A stretch of 7,140 nt of DNA. It comes from an uncultured Candidatus Saccharibacteria bacterium (GTDB lineage Bacteria > Patescibacteriota > Saccharimonadia > Saccharimonadales > Saccharimonadaceae). The DNA is taken from the NCBI GenBank assembly GCA_946187605.1, contig CAMHRH010000043.1, positions 1 to 7,140 of the forward strand. The letters are read 5' to 3'. The notes below the pieces were generated by a model. It searched no databases and was not told where the DNA came from. It was given only the letters and a program-made list of their open reading frames with translations. This document shows, one piece after another, positions 1-5,250 of this stretch; the first letter of the stretch is position 1, and each line of letters starts with the position of its first letter. Position numbers and translations under genes: made by a program.

Positions 1-3
1 AAC

Positions 4-28
4 AAAAAAATTCCAATTTTCATTGGAA
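4..28 (-). terminator. T-box intrinsic terminator
   Basis: The minus strand carries TTCCAAT (28-22), a GAAA tetraloop (21-18) and ATTGGAA (17-11), a perfect 7-bp stem, followed by seven T (10-4). The left arm is shared with the T-box antiterminator, so the two structures exclude each other. Uncharged cognate tRNA is expected to stabilise the antiterminator and allow transcription into the gene past the left edge. Confidence 0.9.
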
Positions 29-192
29 CTCCTTGGAGCGGTACCATCCAATTTCTGAATCCGAACAACTCAGCACTTAATTCATCTCTCACGCGGACTC
101 ACGAACGGTTCTACTTGACCTGTCTACTCGCAGTTATAAAGACATGTCTTTCTTCCGCTAGCTCGCAGTTGATAGCTGCTCAAACGCTTTAT
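4..192 (-). promoter_or_regulatory. T-box riboswitch leader (tRNA-sensing), probably for ileS beyond the left edge
   Basis: This is a tRNA-responsive transcription-attenuation leader. The T-box core is seen directly: arm ATTGGA (52-47), the 7-base bulge TGGTACC (46-40), an upper helix GCTC/GAGT closing a CAAG loop (39-28), and the return arm TCCAAT (27-22). The return arm can instead pair with the downstream ATTGGA to form the terminator. Upstream are a stem III candidate (GAGTCCG 100-94 with CGGATTC 63-57), the AGTAGAACCG segment (115-106), and a stem II candidate AAAGACATGTCTTT (151-138). Stem I is very short and contains ATC followed by A (173-170), a plausible isoleucine specifier. Known T-box rules say UGGN pairs with the tRNA 3' end NCCA; here N is U, so the tRNA should have A73, which tRNA-Ile has. 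The controlled gene lies left of position 1. The T-box call is strong; the ileS assignment is inference. Confidence 0.9.
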
Positions 193-198
193 ACAAAA

Positions 199-228
199 AT
201 TATATCACATTTATTCAGCGCAAAACAA
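199..228 (-). promoter_or_regulatory. Promoter of the T-box transcript
   Basis: An extended -10, TG-A-TATAAT (207-199), is a perfect match to the consensus. A weak -35, TTGTTT (228-223), lies 18 bases upstream. Transcription should start near 192-194, just before the short stem I of the T-box. The 12-base core ATGTGATATAAT differs by one base from the -10 region of the rpsU promoter in this window. Confidence 0.75.
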
Positions 229-240
229 ACATAAACTTTT

Positions 241-344
241 CACAAAAAATAAATTGCGAAGGCTACGGCCGAGTATTAGGCAACCGCCACCCGTAACGAC
301 GGGATAGTGAAATGCCATATTCGAGAGCGAAATATTAAAAGATT
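241..344. other. Intergenic segment with tandem small hairpins, function unknown
   Basis: Between the thioredoxin-like stop and the T-box promoter lies a GC-rich patch in AT-rich flanks. On the plus strand it reads as consecutive small hairpins: GGC-TACG-GCC (261-270, a UNCG-type loop), GGC-AACC-GCC (279-288) and CCCGT-AACG-ACGGG (290-303), then an AT-rich stem with a GAGA loop (about 318-335). No tRNA, tmRNA, RNase P or SRP signature is visible. None of the stems is followed directly by a T-run on the minus strand, so it is not a clean terminator for the nrdR operon. It could be a small RNA, a processed 3' end or an unfamiliar regulatory element. Confidence 0.4.
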
Positions 345-611
345 TTATTGATTTAGTAAATAATAATTCACGTCATCAATTCGCGGCATGCTCGCCCCGC
401 GCCATTCTTGAAGCAATTTACCATTATCGTCAAACGCTAAAATAGTCGGATACTCGACTACACTATAGGTCCTACAGAGGCTTTCTCCTTCTGGACTATC
501 CGGACTAAAACTCTCCGGTTGCCGCCCCGTCCGATGCTCAAAATCCCTAAGCCAATCAATTACCGTTCGCGCATAATCTGTATCGTCACGCCAAATCATT
601 ACCACCCGCAT
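345..611 (-). CDS. Thioredoxin-fold small protein lacking the CxxC site
   Basis: This is an 88-residue cytosolic protein with no signal peptide or membrane segment. The order of likely elements fits a minimal thioredoxin fold: strand MRVVMIW (1-7), a helix (about 11-28), a short loop with SPDSPEG (36-42), a helix with the only cysteine (C46), then VVEYPTILAF (51-60) containing the cis-proline signature YPT (P55), a strand LLQEWRG (66-72), and a C-terminal helix. No CxxC or CxxS motif is present, so ordinary disulfide reductase activity is unlikely. I recall similar unnamed proteins in CPR genomes but cannot confirm this by search. It starts 5 bases after nrdR, with AGGAG (624-620) overlapping the end of nrdR, so the two are probably co-translated. 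Binding, scaffold or peroxiredoxin-like roles are possible; none is shown by the sequence. The fold call is fairly sure and the function is unknown. Confidence 0.8.
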   Translation of the reverse strand: MRVVMIWRDDTDYARTVIDWLRDFEHRTGRQPESFSPDSPEGESLCRTYSVVEYPTILAFDDNGKLLQEWRGASMPRIDDVNYYLLNQ

Positions 612-616
612 AAAAT

Positions 617-1090
617 TTACTCCTTTTTTGCTGCTTTCTTTTTCATTCTTTCGCGCTGTTCTGCAATACTTCGCTCAAGGTCATCGAGCGACTTAAACTC
701 TTTAAAAACGCTCGCAAAACGCACATAAGCCATCTCATTTGTCTCAGCCAATACACCAAGAATCGTCTCCCCAATCAAGCTCGATGACACTTCATCCTTA
801 CTCGCCTCGTAAATCTTCTCTTCTACCTGATCTACGACGTTCTGAACATCCAAATCACTATTAAAATACTTGCCTACCGAATTGCGCACCGCCCCCATCA
901 GCTTATCCCTATCAAAAGCTTCGCGCGCACCAGAACGCTTCCTTACCATCATCCCAGGACGCTCGATACGTTCATAAGTGGTAAAACGATGCTTGCCATC
1001 CAGCGACACTCGACGACGCCGAATCATCGTGCCATCTTGCGATTCACGACTCTCGATTACTTTACTCTCGCCAATTCTTAGATGGCTCAT
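617..1090 (-). CDS. nrdR: NrdR-type regulator of ribonucleotide reductase, zinc-ribbon cysteines lost
   Basis: NrdR represses ribonucleotide reductase genes in response to ATP/dATP bound in its ATP-cone. The N-terminal ribbon region is recognisable by VIESRESQDG (11-20), RRRRV (24-28) and RFTTYER (35-41). The ATP-cone follows from about residue 49 (VRKRSGAREAFDRDKL) to the family signature AYVRFASVFKEF (121-132). The tail (140-157) is Lys/Arg-rich. The length of 157 is normal (E. coli has 149). The odd point is that all four zinc ligands are replaced: relative to E. coli, C3 is H3, C6 is I6, C31 is S29 and C34 is G32. There is no cysteine in the whole protein. Either the DNA-binding domain folds without zinc or the protein no longer binds NrdR boxes in the usual way. 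The start is firm: GGAGG (1100-1096) sits 5 bases before the ATG and begins in the ftsZ stop codon. It is co-transcribed with ftsZ and the thioredoxin-like gene. I see no NrdR box in the window. Confidence 0.9.
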   Translation of the reverse strand: MSHLRIGESKVIESRESQDGTMIRRRRVSLDGKHRFTTYERIERPGMMVRKRSGAREAFDRDKLMGAVRNSVGKYFNSDLDVQNVVDQVEEKIYEASKDEVSSSLIGETILGVLAETNEMAYVRFASVFKEFKSLDDLERSIAEQRERMKKKAAKKE

Positions 1091-1099
1091 CCCGCCCTC

Positions 1100-2338
1100 C
1101 TAGTCTTTATTCTTTTTGCGGCGCCTCAAAATTGCTGGCACATCGCTATCGTCATCACCATCATTGCGAATCTGATCCCAGATATTTACATTGGTATCAC
1201 CAGTAAATACCGCGGAAGCCTGCGTCTCTGGCGGCACCGAAGCTGTCGTAGAATGCTGCTCTACTGGCTCCTCCGGCATCGAACGAACCGGATCAACTGA
1301 AGCTTGCGTCGGCTCAGTAGATACCGAGCTATCACTTACATAAGAATCTTGCTGCTGCGCACGTGGATCATCGCCATAATATTGCGAGTCAAAGCCGGTC
1401 GCAACAACCGTAATAATAACCTCGTCTTCGAGTTCCGGACGAATCGCTGCGCCCCAGATAATATTCGCATCTGGACTAATGCTCGCCGTTACAAGCTCTG
1501 CCGCCTCGTTAATCTCAGCCATCGACAAATCATAGCCACCAATAACCGAAAGAAGGACACCACGAGCGCCATCAATCGAGACCTCAATCAAAGGCGACTC
1601 AATTGCCTGTTGCGCCGCAATCGTTGCACGGTTTTCACCAGAAGCACGGCCAATGCCCATCAATGCCGAACCGGCGTCTTTCATAATCGCGCGCACATCC
1701 GCAAAGTCCAAATTGACCAAACCATGCTCAGTAATTAGCTCCGAAATGCCCTGAACGCCCTGGCGAAGTACATCGTCAGCAATCTTGAACGCCTCCAGGA
1801 TTGGCGTACGTTGATCAATCGTCTGCAAAAGGCGATCGTTTGGAATCGTAATCAAAGCATCAACATTTCGCGCCAAGCGCTCAATGCCCCAATCGGCATT
1901 CGCACGACGTTTTTGTCCCTCAAATGAGAACGGCTTCGTCACAACGCCGACCGTCAAAATATCCTGGTTGCGCGCCTCCTCAGCCACAATGTAGCCAGCG
2001 CCAGAACCAGTACCGCCGCCAGCACCTAGAGTAACAAAAGCCATATCGGCACCAGCCAAGGCCTCTCTAATTTCGTCACGGCTCTCATCGGCGGCACGCT
2101 CACCAACCGTCGGGTCGGCACCGGCGCCTAAGCCATTTGTTGTATCATGGCCAAGATGAACCTTGCGGTCCGCCTTCGAATTATGCAGAGCTTGCGCATC
2201 GGTATTCATTGCGACAAACTCAACACCAGACAAGCCCGCTTCGCGCATGCGATTAACTGCAGAACCACCGGCGCCACCAACGCCAATAACTTTTATACTA
2301 GCTGTGCTCTCCACCTCGCTCGGTTTTACTTCGGGCAT
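1100..2338 (-). CDS. ftsZ: Cell division GTPase FtsZ
   Basis: FtsZ is the tubulin homologue that polymerises into the division ring at mid-cell. At 412 residues it is near full normal length. The nucleotide-binding loop IGVGGAGGSAVNRM is at 18-31, the tubulin signature GGGTGSG at 107-113, and the synergy (T7) loop NLDFADVRAIM at 209-219, with N209, D211 and D214 matching the GTP-hydrolysis residues of E. coli. The C-terminal GTPase-activating-like domain runs to about 316. A polar linker rich in S, T, E and Q (about 320-390) follows. The protein ends with DVPAILRRRKKNKD (399-412), which contains the conserved peptide that binds FtsA, with an extra basic tail. The ATG has a strong site GGAGGAG (2352-2346) seven bases upstream. 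It lies 81 bases after ftsA with its own likely promoter, and 9 bases before nrdR. No key residue is missing. The identification is secure. Confidence 0.98.
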   Translation of the reverse strand: MPEVKPSEVESTASIKVIGVGGAGGSAVNRMREAGLSGVEFVAMNTDAQALHNSKADRKVHLGHDTTNGLGAGADPTVGERAADESRDEIREALAGADMAFVTLGAGGGTGSGAGYIVAEEARNQDILTVGVVTKPFSFEGQKRRANADWGIERLARNVDALITIPNDRLLQTIDQRTPILEAFKIADDVLRQGVQGISELITEHGLVNLDFADVRAIMKDAGSALMGIGRASGENRATIAAQQAIESPLIEVSIDGARGVLLSVIGGYDLSMAEINEAAELVTASISPDANIIWGAAIRPELEDEVIITVVATGFDSQYYGDDPRAQQQDSYVSDSSVSTEPTQASVDPVRSMPEEPVEQHSTTASVPPETQASAVFTGDTNVNIWDQIRNDGDDDSDVPAILRRRKKNKD

Positions 2339-2369
2339 TATCTTGCTCCTCCACTTTTTTTCAAAATAC

Positions 2370-2406
2370 TTATCTAGATAATAACACCTAAATTTTTTTT
2401 TGACTA
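2370..2406 (-). promoter_or_regulatory. Candidate ftsZ promoter with overlapping palindrome
   Basis: In the ftsA-ftsZ gap the minus strand has an extended -10, TG-T-TATTAT (2386-2378), with a weak -35-like TAGTCA (2406-2401) 17 bases upstream and a run of nine A between them. The start of transcription is predicted near 2371, giving a leader of about 33 bases that includes the GGAGGAG ribosome site. The perfect palindrome TTATCTAGATAA (2370-2381) covers most of the -10 and the predicted start point. That is a normal place for a repressor to bind, but no regulator is known from the sequence. Confidence 0.5.
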
Positions 2407-2419
2407 GTGTTAGTATAAA

Positions 2420-3652
2420 TTATTTGAACAACTTCGCGATTCTCGAGAAAAGACTGCCACTTTTTTTGTCTTTTTTCTTCTTCGACACCTTAGTATTACC
2501 AAGACCATCGATACTTGACCGCTCATTATCGCCAAGCATTAAGCCAATCGCAGCCGCAAATTCCGGTTTCAAAATCTCTTCGCTAACACCAACGATTCCA
2601 CTTGGCTTCGCCAAGCGCACTGCTAGCTCAACATGCTTACGCACAAATTGTTCAATATTGCGCAGCTTCGCACCACCACCACAAAGCACTAAGCCCTCCG
2701 GCAAACGACGGTCATATCCTGCCATCTTTAACATCTTGCGCACGCCATCATAAATCTCTTCTAGGCGGGCTTCAACTACTTCATCAACATCCTTGCGCTT
2801 AAAGCGAAATTCCTCACGACCACGCTTCACAACTACATCGCGATCCGTCTCGTTCGCTAGGGCAGAAACAAAGCGCACTTTTATTTCTTCTGCTACATCC
2901 GGAATCGTCGCAAGCACTGTCGCTAAATCTTTCGTGATGTCATTGCTACCAATCGGAATCACGCCCACAAATTGCAATTCGCCCTCGTCGAATATTGCCA
3001 AGCTCGTCGTAGCGCCGCCCATATCTACTATGCCAACACCATTCTCGCGTTGCTGGCTCGTCGTTACGGCACGCGCCGCTGCGACTACTGCCGGCTCAAA
3101 AGGTCCGTGCGGCTCAATCGCTGCGCTCTCGCAAACTTTGCGCAAATTCTCACAATCCGGCATTAATGCAGATATTACATTTGCTCGTAGTTCTAGTCGC
3201 GCACCATGCATGCCAAGCGGTTCACGAATCCCGCCTTGGCCATCAAGGATATATTCATACGGCACAAGCGCCAAAGTCTCACGGTTCGCCGGAACCTTCC
3301 CTGCGATTGCGGTGTCAGCAATTCGAACAATATCATTCTCATCAATCTCGTGATCGGCGACCCCGACCGCAATCATACCATCAATCTTCGTACTGCCAAT
3401 ATGCGCACCATTTATGCCAACATTTGCGCTATCAACTTTAACGCCACTCATTCCCTCAACTTTTGCAAGACACTCATCAATCGCCTTTGCTGGCGGAACC
3501 AACTCTTTAACTACGCCACGGCGCATCCCTTCTACAGGAATCTCACCATAACCAATTACAGATATCTCTTCACCTTTAACGGTACCAAGAACTGTTCGCA
3601 CATAATTCGTACCAACATCAATGCCCACCGCAAAACGCGCTTTATTTTCCAT
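2420..3652 (-). CDS. ftsA: Cell division protein FtsA, membrane anchor for FtsZ
   Basis: FtsA is an actin-fold ATPase that tethers FtsZ filaments to the cytoplasmic membrane and recruits later division proteins. In the 410 residues the phosphate-1 loop VGIDVGTNYVRTV is at 9-21, and the SHS2/1C subdomain lies at roughly 80-160. The phosphate-2 loop VDMGGATTSLAIF is at 209-221, and the adenosine motif LVLCGGGAKLRNI at 321-333. A Lys-rich stretch (391-397) leads to a C-terminal amphipathic helix LFSRIAKLFK (401-410), the expected membrane-targeting sequence. There is no Shine-Dalgarno site before the ATG. Instead, TG-A-TACAAT ends 6 bases upstream, so transcription is predicted to start at the A of the ATG. 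It follows map by 21 bases. ftsQ, which often precedes ftsA, is absent here. The assignment is secure. Confidence 0.97.
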   Translation of the reverse strand: MENKARFAVGIDVGTNYVRTVLGTVKGEEISVIGYGEIPVEGMRRGVVKELVPPAKAIDECLAKVEGMSGVKVDSANVGINGAHIGSTKIDGMIAVGVADHEIDENDIVRIADTAIAGKVPANRETLALVPYEYILDGQGGIREPLGMHGARLELRANVISALMPDCENLRKVCESAAIEPHGPFEPAVVAAARAVTTSQQRENGVGIVDMGGATTSLAIFDEGELQFVGVIPIGSNDITKDLATVLATIPDVAEEIKVRFVSALANETDRDVVVKRGREEFRFKRKDVDEVVEARLEEIYDGVRKMLKMAGYDRRLPEGLVLCGGGAKLRNIEQFVRKHVELAVRLAKPSGIVGVSEEILKPEFAAAIGLMLGDNERSSIDGLGNTKVSKKKKDKKSGSLFSRIAKLFK

Positions 3653-3658
3653 AAGCTT

Positions 3659-3667
3659 ATTGTATCA
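3659..3667 (-). promoter_or_regulatory. Extended -10 promoter for a leaderless ftsA mRNA
   Basis: TG-A-TACAAT (3667-3659) lies between the map stop and the ftsA start, with no recognisable -35 hexamer. The usual 7-base distance from the -10 places the first transcribed base at 3652, exactly the A of the ftsA ATG. The lack of any purine-rich ribosome site between the two genes supports leaderless initiation. Confidence 0.6.
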
Positions 3668-3673
3668 TACTAC

Positions 3674-4417
3674 TTACGCTTGCGTGAGAATTTCATAACC
3701 ATCATCTGTTACCAAAATCGTATGCTCGAAATGCGCCCCAATCGAACCATCCTTCAAGCATACTGTCCAACCGTCATCATCCTCAACAACCACCGTATCC
3801 GGTTTCCCTAAACTCGACATCGGCTCTATGCAGATCGTATCTCCAGTATGCAGAACTAGCCCTTGGCCCTTCTTGCCATAGTTCGGCACTTCTGGCGGCA
3901 TATGCATGCTCGCGCCAATACCATGACCAACGTAATTTCGAATCACGCCCAGCTTACCTTTTTCGAGCACTTTCTGAACTGCTGCACCAATATCACCAAG
4001 CTTCGCGCCATCACGCACCTGTTCAATCCCCTCATATAGCGACGACTCAGTAAAGCTCAATAGGTGCTTTTGCGCCGCCGTCGGCTTGCCAAGTATCATC
4101 GTAAAGGCAGAATCGACATAATAACCATGATACTTGATAACTAAGTCATAGCTAACCTTATCGCCTTCCTCGAGCGCAATATCTTTTGGCGTGCCATGGA
4201 TCAGTTCATTGTTGACCGAAATACATATCGAACCCGGAAAATCCACTTCCGGTTCATAATACGCCACGCCAGCGCCAGCACTCAAAATCTGCTTCTCGAC
4301 CCACTTATCGATTTCTCTGCCGGTCATTCCGACCTGCGTATATTCTTTCAATTCCGCAAACAGCTGCGCCATGATTTTGCCCCCTTCGCGCATTGCAGAA
4401 ACTTTTTTATCATCCAT
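3674..4417 (-). CDS. map: Methionine aminopeptidase, type I
   Basis: This enzyme removes the initiator methionine from new proteins in the cytosol and uses two metal ions. Counting from the ATG chosen here (247 residues), the metal ligands align with E. coli D97, D108, H171, E204 and E235 as D91, D102, H165 (in GHGIG), E198 (in IEPM) and E231 (in FEHT). The substrate histidine is H74 (in IHGTP). No zinc-finger extension is present, so it is the short bacterial form. The start is uncertain. An in-frame TTG at 4438 would add seven residues and overlap adk by 16 bases. Neither start has a Shine-Dalgarno site. I prefer the ATG at 4417, five bases after the adk stop, because MDDKKVSAMREGG resembles usual family N-termini and TATAAT lies just upstream. 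The adk-map pairing is a common bacterial arrangement. The function is secure. Confidence 0.95.
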   Translation of the reverse strand: MDDKKVSAMREGGKIMAQLFAELKEYTQVGMTGREIDKWVEKQILSAGAGVAYYEPEVDFPGSICISVNNELIHGTPKDIALEEGDKVSYDLVIKYHGYYVDSAFTMILGKPTAAQKHLLSFTESSLYEGIEQVRDGAKLGDIGAAVQKVLEKGKLGVIRNYVGHGIGASMHMPPEVPNYGKKGQGLVLHTGDTICIEPMSSLGKPDTVVVEDDDGWTVCLKDGSIGAHFEHTILVTDDGYEILTQA

Positions 4418-4422
4418 ACCGA

Positions 4423-4965
4423 CTATATTATACGCCAATCACGCAACACTTTTTCTAGACGTTCTGTTACTTGTTCAATCTCACCTACGCCGTCAACTTC
4501 CGCAATCTTAACGCCGTTACGTTTTAAGATAGTACTCATTGAAGAAATAGTTTGTTCAAAGATTTTCCAACGTCGTTCGATCGCATCTTCTTTGTCGTCA
4601 ATTCGACCACGCGCATTTAGACGGTTCCATAGCTCTTCCTGCGGAACGTTCAAAATAATTGCACCATCAATGTATTCCAAATCACCATGTTCTTCGAGCC
4701 ACTTCGCCTGCCATTCATCGCGCGGATATCCGTCCAAAATCGCAACCTTCTGAGCATATTCCGCTTCCATCATTGCATCATGCATCATATTAACGACAAA
4801 GCGATCATCGACCAGGCCGCCCTCTTTCATGATCTTGTCTAGTTCTGGATTCTTTTGATTCCTCAAAAGCTGACCGACCGAAAGCCAACGCCAACCATAT
4901 TTATCAGCCAGGCGCTGCCCTTGTAGACTCTTTCCACTTCCTGCTGGTCCGAATAATATAAACAT
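4423..4965 (-). CDS. adk: Adenylate kinase, short form without the LID insertion
   Basis: Adenylate kinase interconverts ATP plus AMP with two ADP in the cytosol. The 180 residues start with a P-loop GPAGSGKS (6-13). Then come the NMP-binding segment LSVGQLLR (28-35), the AMP-site motif DGYPRD (78-83) with Q86, and a short lid ARGRIDD (118-124) followed by basic R131/R132. The long LID domain of E. coli Adk (214 residues) is missing, including any zinc cysteines, so this is a minimal nucleoside monophosphate kinase. Adenylate specificity is inferred from the family and the map neighbour; a UMP/CMP kinase role cannot be excluded. The start is the ATG at 4965, with AGGAG (4974-4970) four bases upstream. 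A longer reading from a GTG at 5004 would run through the rpsU terminator hairpin and is not credible. Confidence 0.88.
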   Translation of the reverse strand: MFILFGPAGSGKSLQGQRLADKYGWRWLSVGQLLRNQKNPELDKIMKEGGLVDDRFVVNMMHDAMMEAEYAQKVAILDGYPRDEWQAKWLEEHGDLEYIDGAIILNVPQEELWNRLNARGRIDDKEDAIERRWKIFEQTISSMSTILKRNGVKIAEVDGVGEIEQVTERLEKVLRDWRII

Positions 4966-4977
4966 ATTTCTCCTTTT

Positions 4978-4997
4978 TATTTTTACGCTTAAAAATA
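4978..4997 (-). repeat. AT-rich inverted repeat in the adk leader
   Basis: TATTTTTA and TAAAAATA form a perfect 8-bp inverted repeat around a 4-base loop, ending four bases before the adk ribosome binding site. It shares bases 4994-4997 with one arm of the rpsU terminator, so the two hairpins cannot both form in full. It is weak because it contains only A and T pairs. Confidence 0.45.
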
Positions 4998-5018
4998 CCC
5001 CCACTGATGAGGGGTATT
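4991..5018 (-). terminator. Intrinsic terminator after rpsU
   Basis: On the minus strand AATACCCC (5018-5011 arm) pairs with GGGGTATT (5001-4994 arm) around a 9-base loop, followed by T residues to 4991. The stem begins four bases after the rpsU stop. The T-run is short (five T including the last two of the stem arm), so partial read-through into adk is likely; no separate adk promoter is obvious. Read on the plus strand, the hairpin is also followed by a T-rich tail, but no plus-strand gene needs it. Confidence 0.75.
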
Positions 5019-5021
5019 CTT

Positions 5022-5240
5022 TTATTTAAGGCCTAACTTCATGCGTTCAGCTTTTTCAGCTTTGCGCTTATCGCGAAGAATCGCTTTTTGGCGACGCTCA
5101 CGCTTCGAAAGCGGTTTCGAAAAACGAAGACTGCTCTTAGCGGTAGCCATCACGCCACTCTGAAGAACCTTACGATTGAAACGACGGATAACATTCTCGT
5201 TCGCCTCATTCTGGTCTTTTCTAGTTACTTTGATTGCCAT
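5022..5240 (-). CDS. rpsU: Small ribosomal subunit protein bS21
   Basis: bS21 is a 30S subunit protein located near the 3' end of 16S rRNA, where the Shine-Dalgarno helix forms. The 72-residue length matches E. coli (71). The family pattern is clear: ENVIRRFNRKVLQSGVM (15-31), then a short basic segment, then SKPLSKRERRQKA (41-53) and a Lys/Arg-rich helix to the C-terminus. The ATG is close to a strong promoter, which leaves only about 3-5 untranslated bases and no ribosome binding site. It sits 16 bases after recJ and is closed by a hairpin terminator, so it is probably a nearly self-contained transcript. Confidence 0.95.
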   Translation of the reverse strand: MAIKVTRKDQNEANENVIRRFNRKVLQSGVMATAKSSLRFSKPLSKRERRQKAILRDKRKAEKAERMKLGLK

Positions 5241-5250
5241 ACTGTGGGGT

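Noticed and set aside
255..305. Mini-ykkC (guanidine-II) riboswitch, because of paired hairpins with AACG/TACG loops
   Set aside because: The required pair of ACGR loops is not present, and the promoter for the next gene lies downstream of the hairpins.
234..320. A roughly 35-codon minus-strand reading frame starting MAFHYPVVTGGG in the gap before the T-box promoter
   Set aside because: There is no ribosome binding site, it runs through the hairpin row and the T-box promoter region, and its composition does not resemble the neighbouring genes. Chance is the simpler explanation.
460..480. ACACTATAG as half of an NrdR box
   Set aside because: It lies inside the thioredoxin-like coding region, has no second half and no promoter next to it.
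1304..4753. Plus-strand open frames across ftsZ, ftsA, map and adk
   Set aside because: They are antisense shadows of well-identified minus-strand genes, with no family motifs or ribosome sites.
4966..5004. GTG start at 5004 giving a 193-residue adenylate kinase
   Set aside because: The extra 13 codons are the terminator arm and leader, including the Shine-Dalgarno site of the ATG at 4965.
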